From contig CACIAP010000001.1 in assembly GCA_902584685.1 (NCBI GenBank), forward strand, positions 47,501 through 111,500: a stretch of 64,000 bases of DNA, read 5' to 3'. Below the pieces are notes generated by a model, which saw nothing but the letters and a program-made list of their open reading frames with translations, was not told the origin of the DNA and did no database searches. The stretch comes from an uncultured Pelagibacteraceae bacterium (GTDB lineage: Bacteria > Pseudomonadota > Alphaproteobacteria > Pelagibacterales > Pelagibacteraceae). Numbering within the stretch: the first letter of the stretch is position 1; every line of letters starts with the position of its first letter. The position numbers were made by a program, and so were the translations under genes. Positions 30,624 through 40,723 of the stretch are shown piece by piece.

Positions 30624-32351
30624 ATGGAAATATTTAAAAGCAATGATACTAAAGCGTCTAAAGAATTTGAAAAATTATTAGACAATCAATTTTCAAAAAC
30701 TCAAAGCCTTGTCGAAGGTAAGATAATCGAGGGTATTGTAACTAAAATTACAGAAAAATTTGCTTTTTTAGATTGCGGTCTAAAATCAGAACCAATTTTA
30801 GATATCCACGAATTAAAAACTATTGGACTTGAAAATAAAATTAAAGTTGGCGAAAAGATTCCTGTTCTTCTTGAGCGTTTAGAAGATAGAGAGGGAAATG
30901 TTGTAGTTTCAGCAAGTAAAGCTCAAAAGATTAAAGGCTGGGATGTTTTAGTAAAGGCGTATGAGAATAATGAACCAATAATAGGGAAATTTATTTCAAA
31001 AACTAAAGGAGGAGCAATTGTTGAACATATTGATACAGGTTCCTTAATGTTTTGCCCAGGCAGCCAAATATCGGACTCACCTCTTAAGGACATCTCTCAT
31101 CTTTTTAATGAGCCACAAAAATTTGCTTTAATAAAAATGGATAAAGTACGTGGGAATGCATGCGTATCAAGAAGACAAATAATTTCATCAGGCAAAAAAG
31201 AAGACAAAGCGAAAATTATTGAAAAATATAAAGTCGGAGACATTATTAAGAACGCGATAGTTAAAGGATATAGTTCTTTTGGATGTTTTTTTAATGTTAA
31301 CAATGAAATTGATTGTCTTGTTCATTTACAAGAAATAAGTTACTCGAGGGTAAATCATCCAGAAGAAATTTTCACTATTGGAGACAAACATGATTTGTTG
31401 GTCATTACTGTAGACAAAGAAAAATTACAGGTCGGTTGCTCAATAAAACAACTTTCACCGGACCCTTTTGAAAAAATATCTAACTACGAATTGAATAAAA
31501 AGTATGAAGTAAAAGTAATAAAATTAATGGACTTTGGTGCTTTTTGTGAATTAGAACCTGGTTTAACAACCTTATTACATTCTAGCGAAATTAGTTGGAC
31601 AAGAAAAAACGTATCCCCAAAAAAAACATTTAAGGTGGGTGATAAGATCTCATGTGTTATAACTGAGATTGATAAAGAAAAAAGAAGAATTGCAATCTCC
31701 CATAAACTCACAGTTGATAACCCTTACAAAGTTTTAAATGAAAAAAATCCAGTTGGAAGCATTATTGAAGGTTCAATAAGTAGTTCTAATGATTATGCGC
31801 TTTATGTAAAACTTGAAGGATATGACATTGATGCTTTTTTACATTGTAATGATCTCAGTTATACAAAAGACCCAGAGACTGAGTTAAAAAATTATAAAAT
31901 TCGACAAAAAATAAAAGTAAAAATTCTTGAAATCAAAGATGATCAACAAAAAGTAAGGGTTGGTTTGAAACAAACTCAAAAAGATCCTTTTGATTATTTT
32001 AAAGATAAAAAAATTAACGACACTATAACTGTCAAAATTATATCATCTGACAATAAAGGGTTGATTGTTCAGCCAGAGGGTTGTGAAATGAATATTTTAA
32101 TAAAAAAATCCCAAATTGCAGTAAGTGCTAATGATGCACGTCCATCACGATTTGTTGGCGGGGAACGAATTGACTCTGCGATAGCGGAATTAAATATTGA
32201 GAAAAGAAAAGTATCCTTGAGTATTAAGCTTTTAGAAGAAATTCAAAATAAAGAGGCTGTAACAAAGTTCAGCTCTCCTTTGTCAGGAAAAAATCTACCT
32301 TTTTCAACTTTATCTGATAAACTAAAAAAGAAAGATAAAGAAAAAAAATAG
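30624..32351 (+). CDS. rpsA: 30S ribosomal protein S1
   Basis: Tandem S1 domains (EGIVTKITEKFAFLDCGLKSE, KVIKLMDFGAFCELEPGLTTLLHSSEISW). Confidence 0.96.
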   Translation: MEIFKSNDTKASKEFEKLLDNQFSKTQSLVEGKIIEGIVTKITEKFAFLDCGLKSEPILDIHELKTIGLENKIKVGEKIPVLLERLEDREGNVVVSASKAQKIKGWDVLVKAYENNEPIIGKFISKTKGGAIVEHIDTGSLMFCPGSQISDSPLKDISHLFNEPQKFALIKMDKVRGNACVSRRQIISSGKKEDKAKIIEKYKVGDIIKNAIVKGYSSFGCFFNVNNEIDCLVHLQEISYSRVNHPEEIFTIGDKHDLLVITVDKEKLQVGCSIKQLSPDPFEKISNYELNKKYEVKVIKLMDFGAFCELEPGLTTLLHSSEISWTRKNVSPKKTFKVGDKISCVITEIDKEKRRIAISHKLTVDNPYKVLNEKNPVGSIIEGSISSSNDYALYVKLEGYDIDAFLHCNDLSYTKDPETELKNYKIRQKIKVKILEIKDDQQKVRVGLKQTQKDPFDYFKDKKINDTITVKIISSDNKGLIVQPEGCEMNILIKKSQIAVSANDARPSRFVGGERIDSAIAELNIEKRKVSLSIKLLEEIQNKEAVTKFSSPLSGKNLPFSTLSDKLKKKDKEKK

Positions 32352-32363
32352 GTAAAAAACAAA

Positions 32364-32651
32364 TTGCCGATAACTAAGTCAGAATTAGTAAAACAATTAT
32401 CCAAATCTTACCCAAATCTATTAAAAAAAGATTTAGAAAAATTTTTTAATATATTTATAAACGAAATTAAAATGGCTCTTAAAAATGATGAAAGAGTTGA
32501 GCTTCGTGGATGGGGCATTTTTTCAACCAAAAATCAAAAAAGCAAAACTTCGAGAAATCCAAAAACTGGAGAGAAAGTAATAGTAGATCAAAAAAAAAGT
32601 ATTAATTTTAAAATGTCAAAAGATCTATTTAGCGAGATAAATAATGAATAA
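32364..32651 (+). CDS. ihfB: Integration host factor beta/HU family protein, TTG start
   Basis: ITKSELVKQLSKSYPNLLKKDLEKFF...VELRGWGIFSTKNQKSKTSRNPKTGEKV; downstream of rpsA. Confidence 0.9.
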   Translation: MPITKSELVKQLSKSYPNLLKKDLEKFFNIFINEIKMALKNDERVELRGWGIFSTKNQKSKTSRNPKTGEKVIVDQKKSINFKMSKDLFSEINNE

Positions 32652-33318
32652 AAAAAAAATATTTATTGCGGTAGATACCAATAAAATCTCTAGAGCAAAA
32701 AGAATAATAAAAGACACGCAAACAAATAAAATTAAAGTGGGCTACAAATTTGGTCTTGAATTTTTTTACTCAAAAAATGGAAGAAAATTTCTTTCAAGTT
32801 TAAAAAATCAAACAATTTTCTTGGATTTAAAACTTAACGATATACCAAACACAGTAGTATCAGCTGTAAAATCTTTGAAAAATTTAAAGATTTCTTATTT
32901 GACTGTCCATCTAAGCTCGGGATTGAGTGCCTTAAAAGCTTTAAAAAAAGTGAGTAGAAAAATAAAGATAGTTGGAGTAACTACTTTGACCTCATTAAAT
33001 AATAAAGATTTAAAAGAGGTTGGATATAATAAAAAGGTAAATGAACTGGTTAGGCATCAAGCTAAACTTGCCTCAAAAGCAAAATTAGATGCAATCGTCT
33101 GTAGTGGACATGAAATAAGATCGGTAAAAAGGGTGTTTAAAAAAGAAATAATTACACCTGGTATTAAAATGCACAATACAAAAAATGATCAAAAAAGGGT
33201 TATGAGACCTACTGATGCTTTTGCTGAAGGGAGCAATTGGTTGGTAATCGGTAGATCAATAACAAATGGTAATATTAAAAAAAATATTAAGAATTTATTG
33301 GAAATTTTAGAGGACTGA
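32644..33318 (+). CDS. pyrF: Orotidine 5'-phosphate decarboxylase
   Basis: IFIAVDTN, FLDLKLNDIPNTV, ITPGIKM, WLVIGRSIT. Confidence 0.94.
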   Translation: MNKKKIFIAVDTNKISRAKRIIKDTQTNKIKVGYKFGLEFFYSKNGRKFLSSLKNQTIFLDLKLNDIPNTVVSAVKSLKNLKISYLTVHLSSGLSALKALKKVSRKIKIVGVTTLTSLNNKDLKEVGYNKKVNELVRHQAKLASKAKLDAIVCSGHEIRSVKRVFKKEIITPGIKMHNTKNDQKRVMRPTDAFAEGSNWLVIGRSITNGNIKKNIKNLLEILED

Positions 33319-33962
33319 TGCAATCTAAGATTTGTGGAGTCAAGGATAGTGAAACATTAAATTTTTTAATAAACTATAAATATCCTCCTGAATTAATTGG
33401 CTTTATTTGTAATTATCCAAAATCAAAAAGATTTATTGATATAAATTCCCTTAAGAAACTTCTCAAAGTTGAAAATAAAAAATCTCAATTTGTATCTGTA
33501 CTAGTAAAACCTGGTGAGTTTATTTTAAACGAAATGCAAAAACTTAATTTTGATTATTTTCAAATTTATGACTGTACACCTAATGAAATAATATCAATCA
33601 AAAAGAAATATAACAAAAAGATAATTTCTGCAATTACAGTCGAGACCAAAGAAGATATTCTCAAATATAAGAAATACGAGGATTGTTCTGATATAATATT
33701 ATTTGATAGTAAGGGGTATGAAAAATCGTTAGAATTTGACCACACTTTAATGGAAAACGTGCCAGTCAATGTTAATAGAATGATAGCTGGAAATATTAAA
33801 TACAACGATAATCTTGATAAGTTTATGAAAATTTGTAATTATATTGATATATCTGGGGGCGTAGAGACATCTGGATTAAAAGATATTTCTAAAGTAAAAA
33901 TTTTCTTAGACTCTGTTAAAAAATTAAATGATAAAATTAAAGAAAAAAACTCCTCTTATTGA
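33318..33962 (+). CDS. trpF: Phosphoribosylanthranilate isomerase
   Basis: KICGVKDSETL, FQIYDC, AGNIKYNDN, DISGGVETSGLKD; followed by trpB. Confidence 0.92.
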   Translation: MQSKICGVKDSETLNFLINYKYPPELIGFICNYPKSKRFIDINSLKKLLKVENKKSQFVSVLVKPGEFILNEMQKLNFDYFQIYDCTPNEIISIKKKYNKKIISAITVETKEDILKYKKYEDCSDIILFDSKGYEKSLEFDHTLMENVPVNVNRMIAGNIKYNDNLDKFMKICNYIDISGGVETSGLKDISKVKIFLDSVKKLNDKIKEKNSSY

Positions 33963-35142
33963 CCAGCATGATAAGTTTGGATTTTATGGAAATAAATTTG
34001 GTGGAAACTATTGTGCAGAAACAATGCGAAAACCAATTGAGGATTTATCTAAGCTTTTTGAAAAATTAAGAAAAGATAGGAAATTTCTTAAAAAAAGAGA
34101 TAATTATTTTAAACATTATCTTGGAGGCGAAACACCTTTTTTTAAGTTAGAAAATTTAACTAAACATTTAGGTGGAGCTCAAATTTGGTGCAAAGACGTA
34201 TCAGCTATAAACGGAGATGCGCACAAGGCATATCACGCAACTGTCAATGCACTGATTTGCAAAGAAAGTGGTAAACGTTATATAGCGGGCGATACCGGCG
34301 CAGGAATGTTCGGAAAAAATCTTGCGATGGCAGCAAAAAAAATGAATTTAAAGTGCAAAATTTTTATGGGTACAAAAGATATTTCTAGACAAGCACCTAA
34401 TGTAAAATTCATGCGTGATGCGGGTGCTGAAGTTGTGCCAGTTGATTCAGGTTCAAAGACTTTAGTAGATGCTGTTTCTGAGTGTATGCGCCATTATGTT
34501 TCAAACTGTGATAATACACATCTAGCAGTGGGCTCAGCAATTGGATGCAATATTTTTTTAAAAATTTGTGCATGGTCAACTTCCCAAATTTCAAGAGAAT
34601 TAAAAAAACAACTAATAAAAGAGTTTGGTGAAATACCTAAACTTAAATTAATCAATGTCATAGGTGGGGGAAGTAGCGCTTTAGGATTTTGGAATGAGTT
34701 TATTGAATACGATAAAAAACATGTTGAACTAATCGGTGTTGAGGCAAAGTATGCTGCACCTTTATCTACAAACGCAAGAGTAGCTATTTTACATGGAGCT
34801 GCACAATATTGTTTGACTGATAAAGAAGGTCAAATAGCAGAAACCCATTCATTGAGTGCTGGTTTAGATTATCCAGGTTCGAGTCCCTTACATGGATTGT
34901 TAAAAGACTCTGGAAGAGCGCGATACACTAATGCGTCAGATAAAGAAGCATTGGCTGCTTTCAAGTTAATTACCAAATTAGAAGATATAAGACCAAGTTT
35001 GGAACCAGCACATGCATGGAGTGAATGCATTCGTTTGGCTCCAAAATTAAAAAAAAGTGATGTGATTGTAGTCAACAATTGTGGAAAAGGCTACAAAGAT
35101 AAAAAAATTTATATTGAGCAATTAGGATATTATCCCAAATGA
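33928..35142 (+). CDS. trpB: Tryptophan synthase beta chain
   Basis: FGFYGNKFGGNYCAETM, GDAHKA (PLP Lys region), GGGSSALGFW. Confidence 0.96.
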   Translation: MIKLKKKTPLIDQHDKFGFYGNKFGGNYCAETMRKPIEDLSKLFEKLRKDRKFLKKRDNYFKHYLGGETPFFKLENLTKHLGGAQIWCKDVSAINGDAHKAYHATVNALICKESGKRYIAGDTGAGMFGKNLAMAAKKMNLKCKIFMGTKDISRQAPNVKFMRDAGAEVVPVDSGSKTLVDAVSECMRHYVSNCDNTHLAVGSAIGCNIFLKICAWSTSQISRELKKQLIKEFGEIPKLKLINVIGGGSSALGFWNEFIEYDKKHVELIGVEAKYAAPLSTNARVAILHGAAQYCLTDKEGQIAETHSLSAGLDYPGSSPLHGLLKDSGRARYTNASDKEALAAFKLITKLEDIRPSLEPAHAWSECIRLAPKLKKSDVIVVNNCGKGYKDKKIYIEQLGYYPK

Positions 35143-35939
35143 AAAATTCTATTAACAATGCCTTCAAGGCTGCAAAAAAAGAAAATAGACCTGCATTAAT
35201 ATCTTATACAGTTTGTGGTGATAATACTAAGGATAAATCTCTGCAAATACTTAATTCAATATCAAAGGATTTGGATATTGCAGAATGGGGAATACCACAT
35301 AATTGCCCAACTGCCGATGGTAAAGATATTCAAAATAGTTCTTACAGAGCCTTACAAAATGGGATTCGATTAAATGATATTTTTAAACTTGTAAAAAGAT
35401 TTAAGAAAACAAAACCATCTAAACCAATTATATTAATGGGTTACTACCAGATGATATTTAATTATGGAGAGAAAAAATTTATAAGAAAATGCAAAGTATC
35501 TGGCGTTGATGGGTTGATCGTTGTTGATTTATCATTTCCTGATAATAAAAATTTTGCCAAATTATGTATGAAAAATTCTATTTGCTTTGTTCAATTAATT
35601 GCGCCAACTACAACCGTTAAAAGAATGAAAGAGATAATTAGGAGTTCGCACGAAATGATTTATATGATTTCAACTATATCTACTACGGGATCTGCATTAA
35701 AATATAGTATAAAAAGAATTATTAAAAATTATAATTTTATAAAAAAAATCAAACCTTCAAAAAATGTTGTTATAGGTTTTGGTATTACTGAAAAAACTAT
35801 TTCAAATCTGAAATCTGCAGACGGCTTAGTTGTTGGAAGTGCAATTTGTCGAGAAATAACAAGAAGTTTAAGAGATAGACAAAATCCCGTCACAAATGTA
35901 AGTAAATTAGTAAGAAAACTAAAAAACAAAATTATATGA
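35139..35939 (+). CDS. trpA: Tryptophan synthase alpha chain
   Basis: RPALISYTVCGDNT, PTADGKDIQNSSYRALQNG, VDGLIVVDL. Confidence 0.95.
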   Translation: MKNSINNAFKAAKKENRPALISYTVCGDNTKDKSLQILNSISKDLDIAEWGIPHNCPTADGKDIQNSSYRALQNGIRLNDIFKLVKRFKKTKPSKPIILMGYYQMIFNYGEKKFIRKCKVSGVDGLIVVDLSFPDNKNFAKLCMKNSICFVQLIAPTTTVKRMKEIIRSSHEMIYMISTISTTGSALKYSIKRIIKNYNFIKKIKPSKNVVIGFGITEKTISNLKSADGLVVGSAICREITRSLRDRQNPVTNVSKLVRKLKNKII

Positions 35940-36865
35940 ATTGGCTAAAAAAAACTCTTAGATTTGGTGAGAAGATAAAACAATTTTTAAAAAAAAGACC
36001 ATCAAAAAGTGATATAGACAATAGCGATTGGACTTCTTGTTGCAAAGGTCCAGTTTTGAAAAAAGATTTAGAGGAAAATTTATGGGTCTGTAATGCATGT
36101 GGAAGACATCATCGTATAAATTGTATTCAAAGATTTGATATAATTTTTGGAAAAAATAATTATGAAGTATTAAAAACACCAATACCTGCCGATGATCCTT
36201 TAGAATTTGAAGATTCATCTCCATATAAAAAGAAATTAAACTCTGCGAGAAAAAAAACAAATCAAGATTGTGCAGTCATGATTGCTAAAGGTAAAATTGG
36301 GAACATAGATGCTATAGTTGGTGCAATTAACTTTGCTTTCATGGGTGGTTCAATTGCAACAAGTGAAGGTGAAGCAATTATTTTTGGTATTCAAAAAGCT
36401 GTTGAGGAAAAAAAACCTTTTGTAATTTTTACTTGTGGTGGTGGTCAAAGAATGCATGAAAGTCCACTAGCCCTTGCACAAATGACGAGGACAACTATGG
36501 CCATTAATGATTTAAAAGAAAATAAATTACCTTACATAGTGTGTCTCACAGATCCAACTGCTGGAGGGATCACTGCTTCTTTTGCGATGCTTGGAGACAT
36601 TCAAATATCTGAGCCTGGAGCCTTAATTGCATTTGCAGGAAGAAGAGTTATAGAGGGAACAGTAAAGGAAGAACTACCTGAGAACTTTCAAAAAGCTGAG
36701 CATGTTCTTGATTGTGGATTTGTAGATAACATTATACCTCGTAAAGATTTATCCCAAAAAATTAGTCAGGTATTATCTATGTTGCTTAAGAAAAATTCTG
36801 AAGTAAATTCAGAGAATAATGAACAAACTCCAGAATTTAATATCGGAACTAGAGAAGCATCATAA
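35936..36865 (+). CDS. accD: Acetyl-CoA carboxylase carboxyltransferase subunit beta
   Basis: WTSCCKGPVLKKDLEENLWVCNACGRHHR, FMGGSIATSEGEAI, LTDPTAGGITASFAMLGD, FAGRRVIEGTVKEELPE. Confidence 0.95.
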   Translation: MNWLKKTLRFGEKIKQFLKKRPSKSDIDNSDWTSCCKGPVLKKDLEENLWVCNACGRHHRINCIQRFDIIFGKNNYEVLKTPIPADDPLEFEDSSPYKKKLNSARKKTNQDCAVMIAKGKIGNIDAIVGAINFAFMGGSIATSEGEAIIFGIQKAVEEKKPFVIFTCGGGQRMHESPLALAQMTRTTMAINDLKENKLPYIVCLTDPTAGGITASFAMLGDIQISEPGALIAFAGRRVIEGTVKEELPENFQKAEHVLDCGFVDNIIPRKDLSQKISQVLSMLLKKNSEVNSENNEQTPEFNIGTREAS

Positions 36866-38087
36866 AAAGAAATTAGACCTATCCCTGGGTCGAACTTTCA
36901 ATCTTTTAAAAAAACTTGGAAACCCTCAAGACAAACTTAATAATATAATTACGATAGTAGGTACGAATGCTAAGGCAAGTATGTCATATAGTCTAAAGGC
37001 AATCCTTAATCAAGCTGGATTAAAGTGTAATATGTACACCTCTCCACATCTTCAATCCTATACTGAACGTTTTGTATTTAATGATACTGAAATTGATGAA
37101 GAAAATCTTTTTAAATTGTTAGAGGATACAGAAAAAGTCTTAGGAGATGATAATGCGACTGTTTTTGAAATACTTACATGTGCTTTTTTAAAATATGCGG
37201 AAAGCTTCAAAGGTAATATTAACATAATTGAAGCTGGGTTATTTCACCAATACGATAGTACCAATGTTTTTAAAAAAAATTTAATGACATTAATTGGTGT
37301 AATACATAACGATCATTTTCAATGGCTAGAAAATAAAAGTATTGATGGAGTTATACATGAAAAAACTTGTAAGCTTTTAAACTCTAATATTTTTGTAAAC
37401 AAACAGGTGAATGATGAGATAGGTAAAAAAGTGGAAGAATCTTTAAATCAAAATACATCAAATAAATATTTTTTTGGAAAAAACTTCAATATCTCAAGAT
37501 CAGATAATAGCTTCATTCAATACCAAGATGATATTGGTGAATTAATATTACCAGAACCCAATATTCTAGGAGACCATCAACTTTATAATATTAGCACTTC
37601 AATTGCAGCGTCTAGAAAAATATTTAACGTTAAAGATCAAGATATAAAATCAGGTATTCAAAATATCTCCCTTAAAGGAAGATTACAGGAAATAAAGTCA
37701 GGAAAACTCAAAAAAATTGCAGGTAATAATAGATTGGTAGTTGATGGTGGTCATAATATTTCAAGCAGTTATGTCATTGCAAACTGGATTAAAAACCAAA
37801 ATCAAAAAGTTAATCTCGTTGTAGCTATGATGAAAGATAAGGAACATCAAAAATTTATGAAATCTTTTGAGGGTCTAGTTAATTCAGTTACTTTAATTGA
37901 TATTCCTAATCAGGATGGAGGGATTTCTAAAAATGAATTTAAAGAAAAGATAAGTAATCTCAATTTTAACTTAAAAATTTCAGATAGTATCGACAGTGCA
38001 ATTCATTTAAACTCAAAGGATATAAACACTATTACCTTAGTGTGTGGATCGCTTTATTTAATTGGGGAAGTTCTAAATTTAAATTAA
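36819..38087 (+). CDS. folC: Folylpolyglutamate synthase/dihydrofolate synthase
   Basis: NIITIVGTNAKASMSYSLKAIL, YTSPHLQSYTERF, LGDHQLYNISTSIAA, VDGGHNISS. Confidence 0.93.
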   Translation: MNKLQNLISELEKHHKKKLDLSLGRTFNLLKKLGNPQDKLNNIITIVGTNAKASMSYSLKAILNQAGLKCNMYTSPHLQSYTERFVFNDTEIDEENLFKLLEDTEKVLGDDNATVFEILTCAFLKYAESFKGNINIIEAGLFHQYDSTNVFKKNLMTLIGVIHNDHFQWLENKSIDGVIHEKTCKLLNSNIFVNKQVNDEIGKKVEESLNQNTSNKYFFGKNFNISRSDNSFIQYQDDIGELILPEPNILGDHQLYNISTSIAASRKIFNVKDQDIKSGIQNISLKGRLQEIKSGKLKKIAGNNRLVVDGGHNISSSYVIANWIKNQNQKVNLVVAMMKDKEHQKFMKSFEGLVNSVTLIDIPNQDGGISKNEFKEKISNLNFNLKISDSIDSAIHLNSKDINTITLVCGSLYLIGEVLNLN

Positions 38088-38401
38088 GTATTTTCTTTAA
38101 TCCAAGAAACAATATTAGATTTAGTGGTAGCTCCAACTTTTGTTGCTTTCAATTCTCCACCAGAAAATAAGAGCATAGTAGGAATACCTCTGATTCCGTA
38201 TTTTGTTGGAGTGTTGGGTTCATTATCAATATTGTGTTTAGCAATTACAACATCAGACATCTCGTTAGAAATTTCTTCTAGGATTGGTCCAATTTGTTTA
38301 CAAGGTCCACACCACTCTGCCCAGAAGTCAACTATAACTGGTTTGCCAGCCTTGATAACTTCTGCTTCAAAGTTTTCGTCTGTTACGTTTACGGTAGCCA
38401 T
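38084..38401 (-). CDS. trxA: Thioredoxin
   Basis: VDFWAEWCGPCKQIGPILEEI, YGIRGIPTMLLF. Confidence 0.98.
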   Translation of the reverse strand: MATVNVTDENFEAEVIKAGKPVIVDFWAEWCGPCKQIGPILEEISNEMSDVVIAKHNIDNEPNTPTKYGIRGIPTMLLFSGGELKATKVGATTKSNIVSWIKENT

Positions 38402-38467
38402 AGTATTTATATATAAAGATTAGATTAATATTCAAGCTCAAAATGATTAAAATCTATTTTATCCACA

Positions 38468-39949
38468 TTAAACATTTTGATATTTCTTCTCAATAGACAT
38501 TACAAAATTATTTAGTTGGTCCAAAAATTTGAGATTTTTTTCATCATTTTCATTAGAAAATTTTTCTCTTAAATTGTCGCACTCGAAATAAAATTCTTTG
38601 CATGTCCACCACTTCTCTTTTTTATTGCTAAGAATTCTCTTAGCTATATCTCGCTTTACCTGTTTTAAAATAGATTCGGGCAGAACATGGGGAGCTTCTT
38701 GAAATATTATTTTTTTGCCAAATCCAACAAGTCTTTCATCCTCAAACTTATCTAGCAATCTTAGTTTGTCTGACCAAGATGCCTCGTGCCATTTTGAGAA
38801 TAAATTTGTATCTTTGTTTGGAGTGAACTTTTTATATATACTCTCTTCTGGAAGTATATCTTCTTGAGATTTTGATTGTTCTTTTTCTTCAGCAATTTCT
38901 CTTAAAGCAGTTAATATATTTTCTGAAAATTTTTCGTTACTGTTTACTAATTCAGCTCTTTTTATCAGTATATTTTTATCTATTGCATTATAGGGTTCAA
39001 CATCCATACCAAATTTTTTATCCAAAATTATAGGTGCTTTATTTGATCTGATAGTTCTTAAAAATTTGGGTGATTTTTTCATCTCAGCTTTCAAATCATT
39101 GATCGACATTTTAAGAAGAGGCTCTACATCAATCCTTAGATCGACTGCTTGGCCCCACTGATATATAGGATGGGTACAAAATTTTGGGTGGAGAGGAGCA
39201 CAAAGGTAAAGTCTTGATTTTCCATAAAAATACTCATTTAAAGTAATAATCTTTTCTTTTTTAATAATTGTTTCTGTGTCTAACTTATTTGCAGTCTTTA
39301 AAAAATTGTTCCATGTTTCTGGCTGTTTTTTCTTAATTAAGCCTAGTACTTTAAGTGTGAGCTCAGCATCAAAAATTGCACTATGTGCTCCGCCAGATTC
39401 AAAACCATTCATTCTTGCTAAAGATTCTAATTTCATTACTGCATTACCCTTTTCGTTAATTTCGGTGTTTAATATTTTATTATCAATAGCAAAAGCACCT
39501 CTTGCTATATTTAGTCCATCATGTCTTTTGTTTGGTGAGGCATTAGTAATGTAGGGGTATCTAATACCCTTAAAAAACTCTTTTCTAATCATTTCATCAT
39601 CAAAACCTATGTTTGACCATCCCATGAATATTGCGGGACTCCACTTTTTAAAAATTGCTTCAACTTGATTTAACATCTGATAATGGCTTAGGTTTGTTTT
39701 TGTTAGCAAATCTACGTTTGTTTTATTAACGAGCAGCGCCATACACTGAGGTATTTCACCTTCTGGTAGTCTACATCTTAGATTAAATCTATCTTTTTCT
39801 TTAAAGTTTTCATCAACCAATATTCCTCCAATCTCAATTATGCTACCAAAATCAGTAGATGAACTTGATGACTCAATATCCCAAATAACAATATTCAATT
39901 TTTTTCCTTTTATCTTAATGCTTTTTGTGAAGAGGATATGATCTCGCAT
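38468..39949 (-). CDS. Exonuclease I family protein (DEDDh exonuclease plus ExoI C-terminal region)
   Basis: IWDIESSSSSTDFGSIIEIGGILVDENF, GWSNIGFDDEMIRKEFF, NKRHDGLNIARG, GGAHSAIFDAELTLKV; SbcB-like overall architecture. Confidence 0.88.
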   Translation of the reverse strand: MRDHILFTKSIKIKGKKLNIVIWDIESSSSSTDFGSIIEIGGILVDENFKEKDRFNLRCRLPEGEIPQCMALLVNKTNVDLLTKTNLSHYQMLNQVEAIFKKWSPAIFMGWSNIGFDDEMIRKEFFKGIRYPYITNASPNKRHDGLNIARGAFAIDNKILNTEINEKGNAVMKLESLARMNGFESGGAHSAIFDAELTLKVLGLIKKKQPETWNNFLKTANKLDTETIIKKEKIITLNEYFYGKSRLYLCAPLHPKFCTHPIYQWGQAVDLRIDVEPLLKMSINDLKAEMKKSPKFLRTIRSNKAPIILDKKFGMDVEPYNAIDKNILIKRAELVNSNEKFSENILTALREIAEEKEQSKSQEDILPEESIYKKFTPNKDTNLFSKWHEASWSDKLRLLDKFEDERLVGFGKKIIFQEAPHVLPESILKQVKRDIAKRILSNKKEKWWTCKEFYFECDNLREKFSNENDEKNLKFLDQLNNFVMSIEKKYQNV

Positions 39950-40003
39950 CTAAACAAGTAGCAAGTAAATTTGTTAATATATTAATTTAATAATTTGTCA
40001 ATT

Positions 40004-40687
40004 TCATTTGACAAAAAGGTTGTAAAATTTTTCAACTCTCTCAAGAAATTTATTTTGATAATCTAAAAGTTCATTGCCTTCAATTTTAAAATCTTGAAAT
40101 AGACTGTCTACTGTACACATCAAAACAACTCCCTGTGTGATATTGGAGTTATAAACTGTGTTATGCGCTAATGAATAGGCCCCTATTTGTAAAAAATAGT
40201 CTTCAATATACTCTTTCTTTTTCGGTTTATTACTTTGTTTAAAATCTAAAATTGTCTCTCTACCTTCATAAACACCTATGCAGTCAGCTGTGCCAGCATA
40301 TTTGTTAGGATAATATAGTGTTGCTTCAGCACCCCAAACTTCTGTTAGTTTATTTTTTAGACCATTATCTATAATTTCTTCCGCCATTTTTTTTGAGTGA
40401 TTGTTATCATCAATTAAATCTTGGTTAAGCTTTCCATGTAGAAACTCTTCAATAAACTTGTGAATTGAGCTACCTCTACTTGATGCTTCTTTTTTGATTC
40501 TATCTGCCTCAAGCTTTCCGACTCTTTCCTTCCATGCAGCTAATGCAGCTTTATCCTCTTCACTTTTTGTTGCTGAAAGTATGGTTGTAACAGAAGGTAA
40601 GTTTGATCCATCTAAAGAGTAGTGCCTTTTTCCTTGAATTAATGCTCGAGTAGAACTTGGATAATTAAATTTTTTATTCCATTCCAT
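40004..40687 (-). CDS. PD-(D/E)XK nuclease, MGME1-like
   Basis: GTADCIGVYEGRETILDFKQSNKPKKKEYIEDYFLQIGAYSLAHN (D...DxK...Q motifs); N-terminal LPSVTTILSATK and SSRGSSIHKFIE. Confidence 0.82.
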   Translation of the reverse strand: MEWNKKFNYPSSTRALIQGKRHYSLDGSNLPSVTTILSATKSEEDKAALAAWKERVGKLEADRIKKEASSRGSSIHKFIEEFLHGKLNQDLIDDNNHSKKMAEEIIDNGLKNKLTEVWGAEATLYYPNKYAGTADCIGVYEGRETILDFKQSNKPKKKEYIEDYFLQIGAYSLAHNTVYNSNITQGVVLMCTVDSLFQDFKIEGNELLDYQNKFLERVEKFYNLFVK

Positions 40688-40723
40688 TTGAGCTGTTATA
40701 TTTGTTTTTTAATTTGAAATGAA

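Noticed and set aside
38459-38467. Perfect DnaA-box-like TTATCCACA between trxA and the ExoI gene
   Set aside because: Single isolated 9-mer with no cluster, no AT-rich DUE arrangement and no dnaA/dnaN nearby; one occurrence by chance is plausible in 64 kb of AT-rich DNA.
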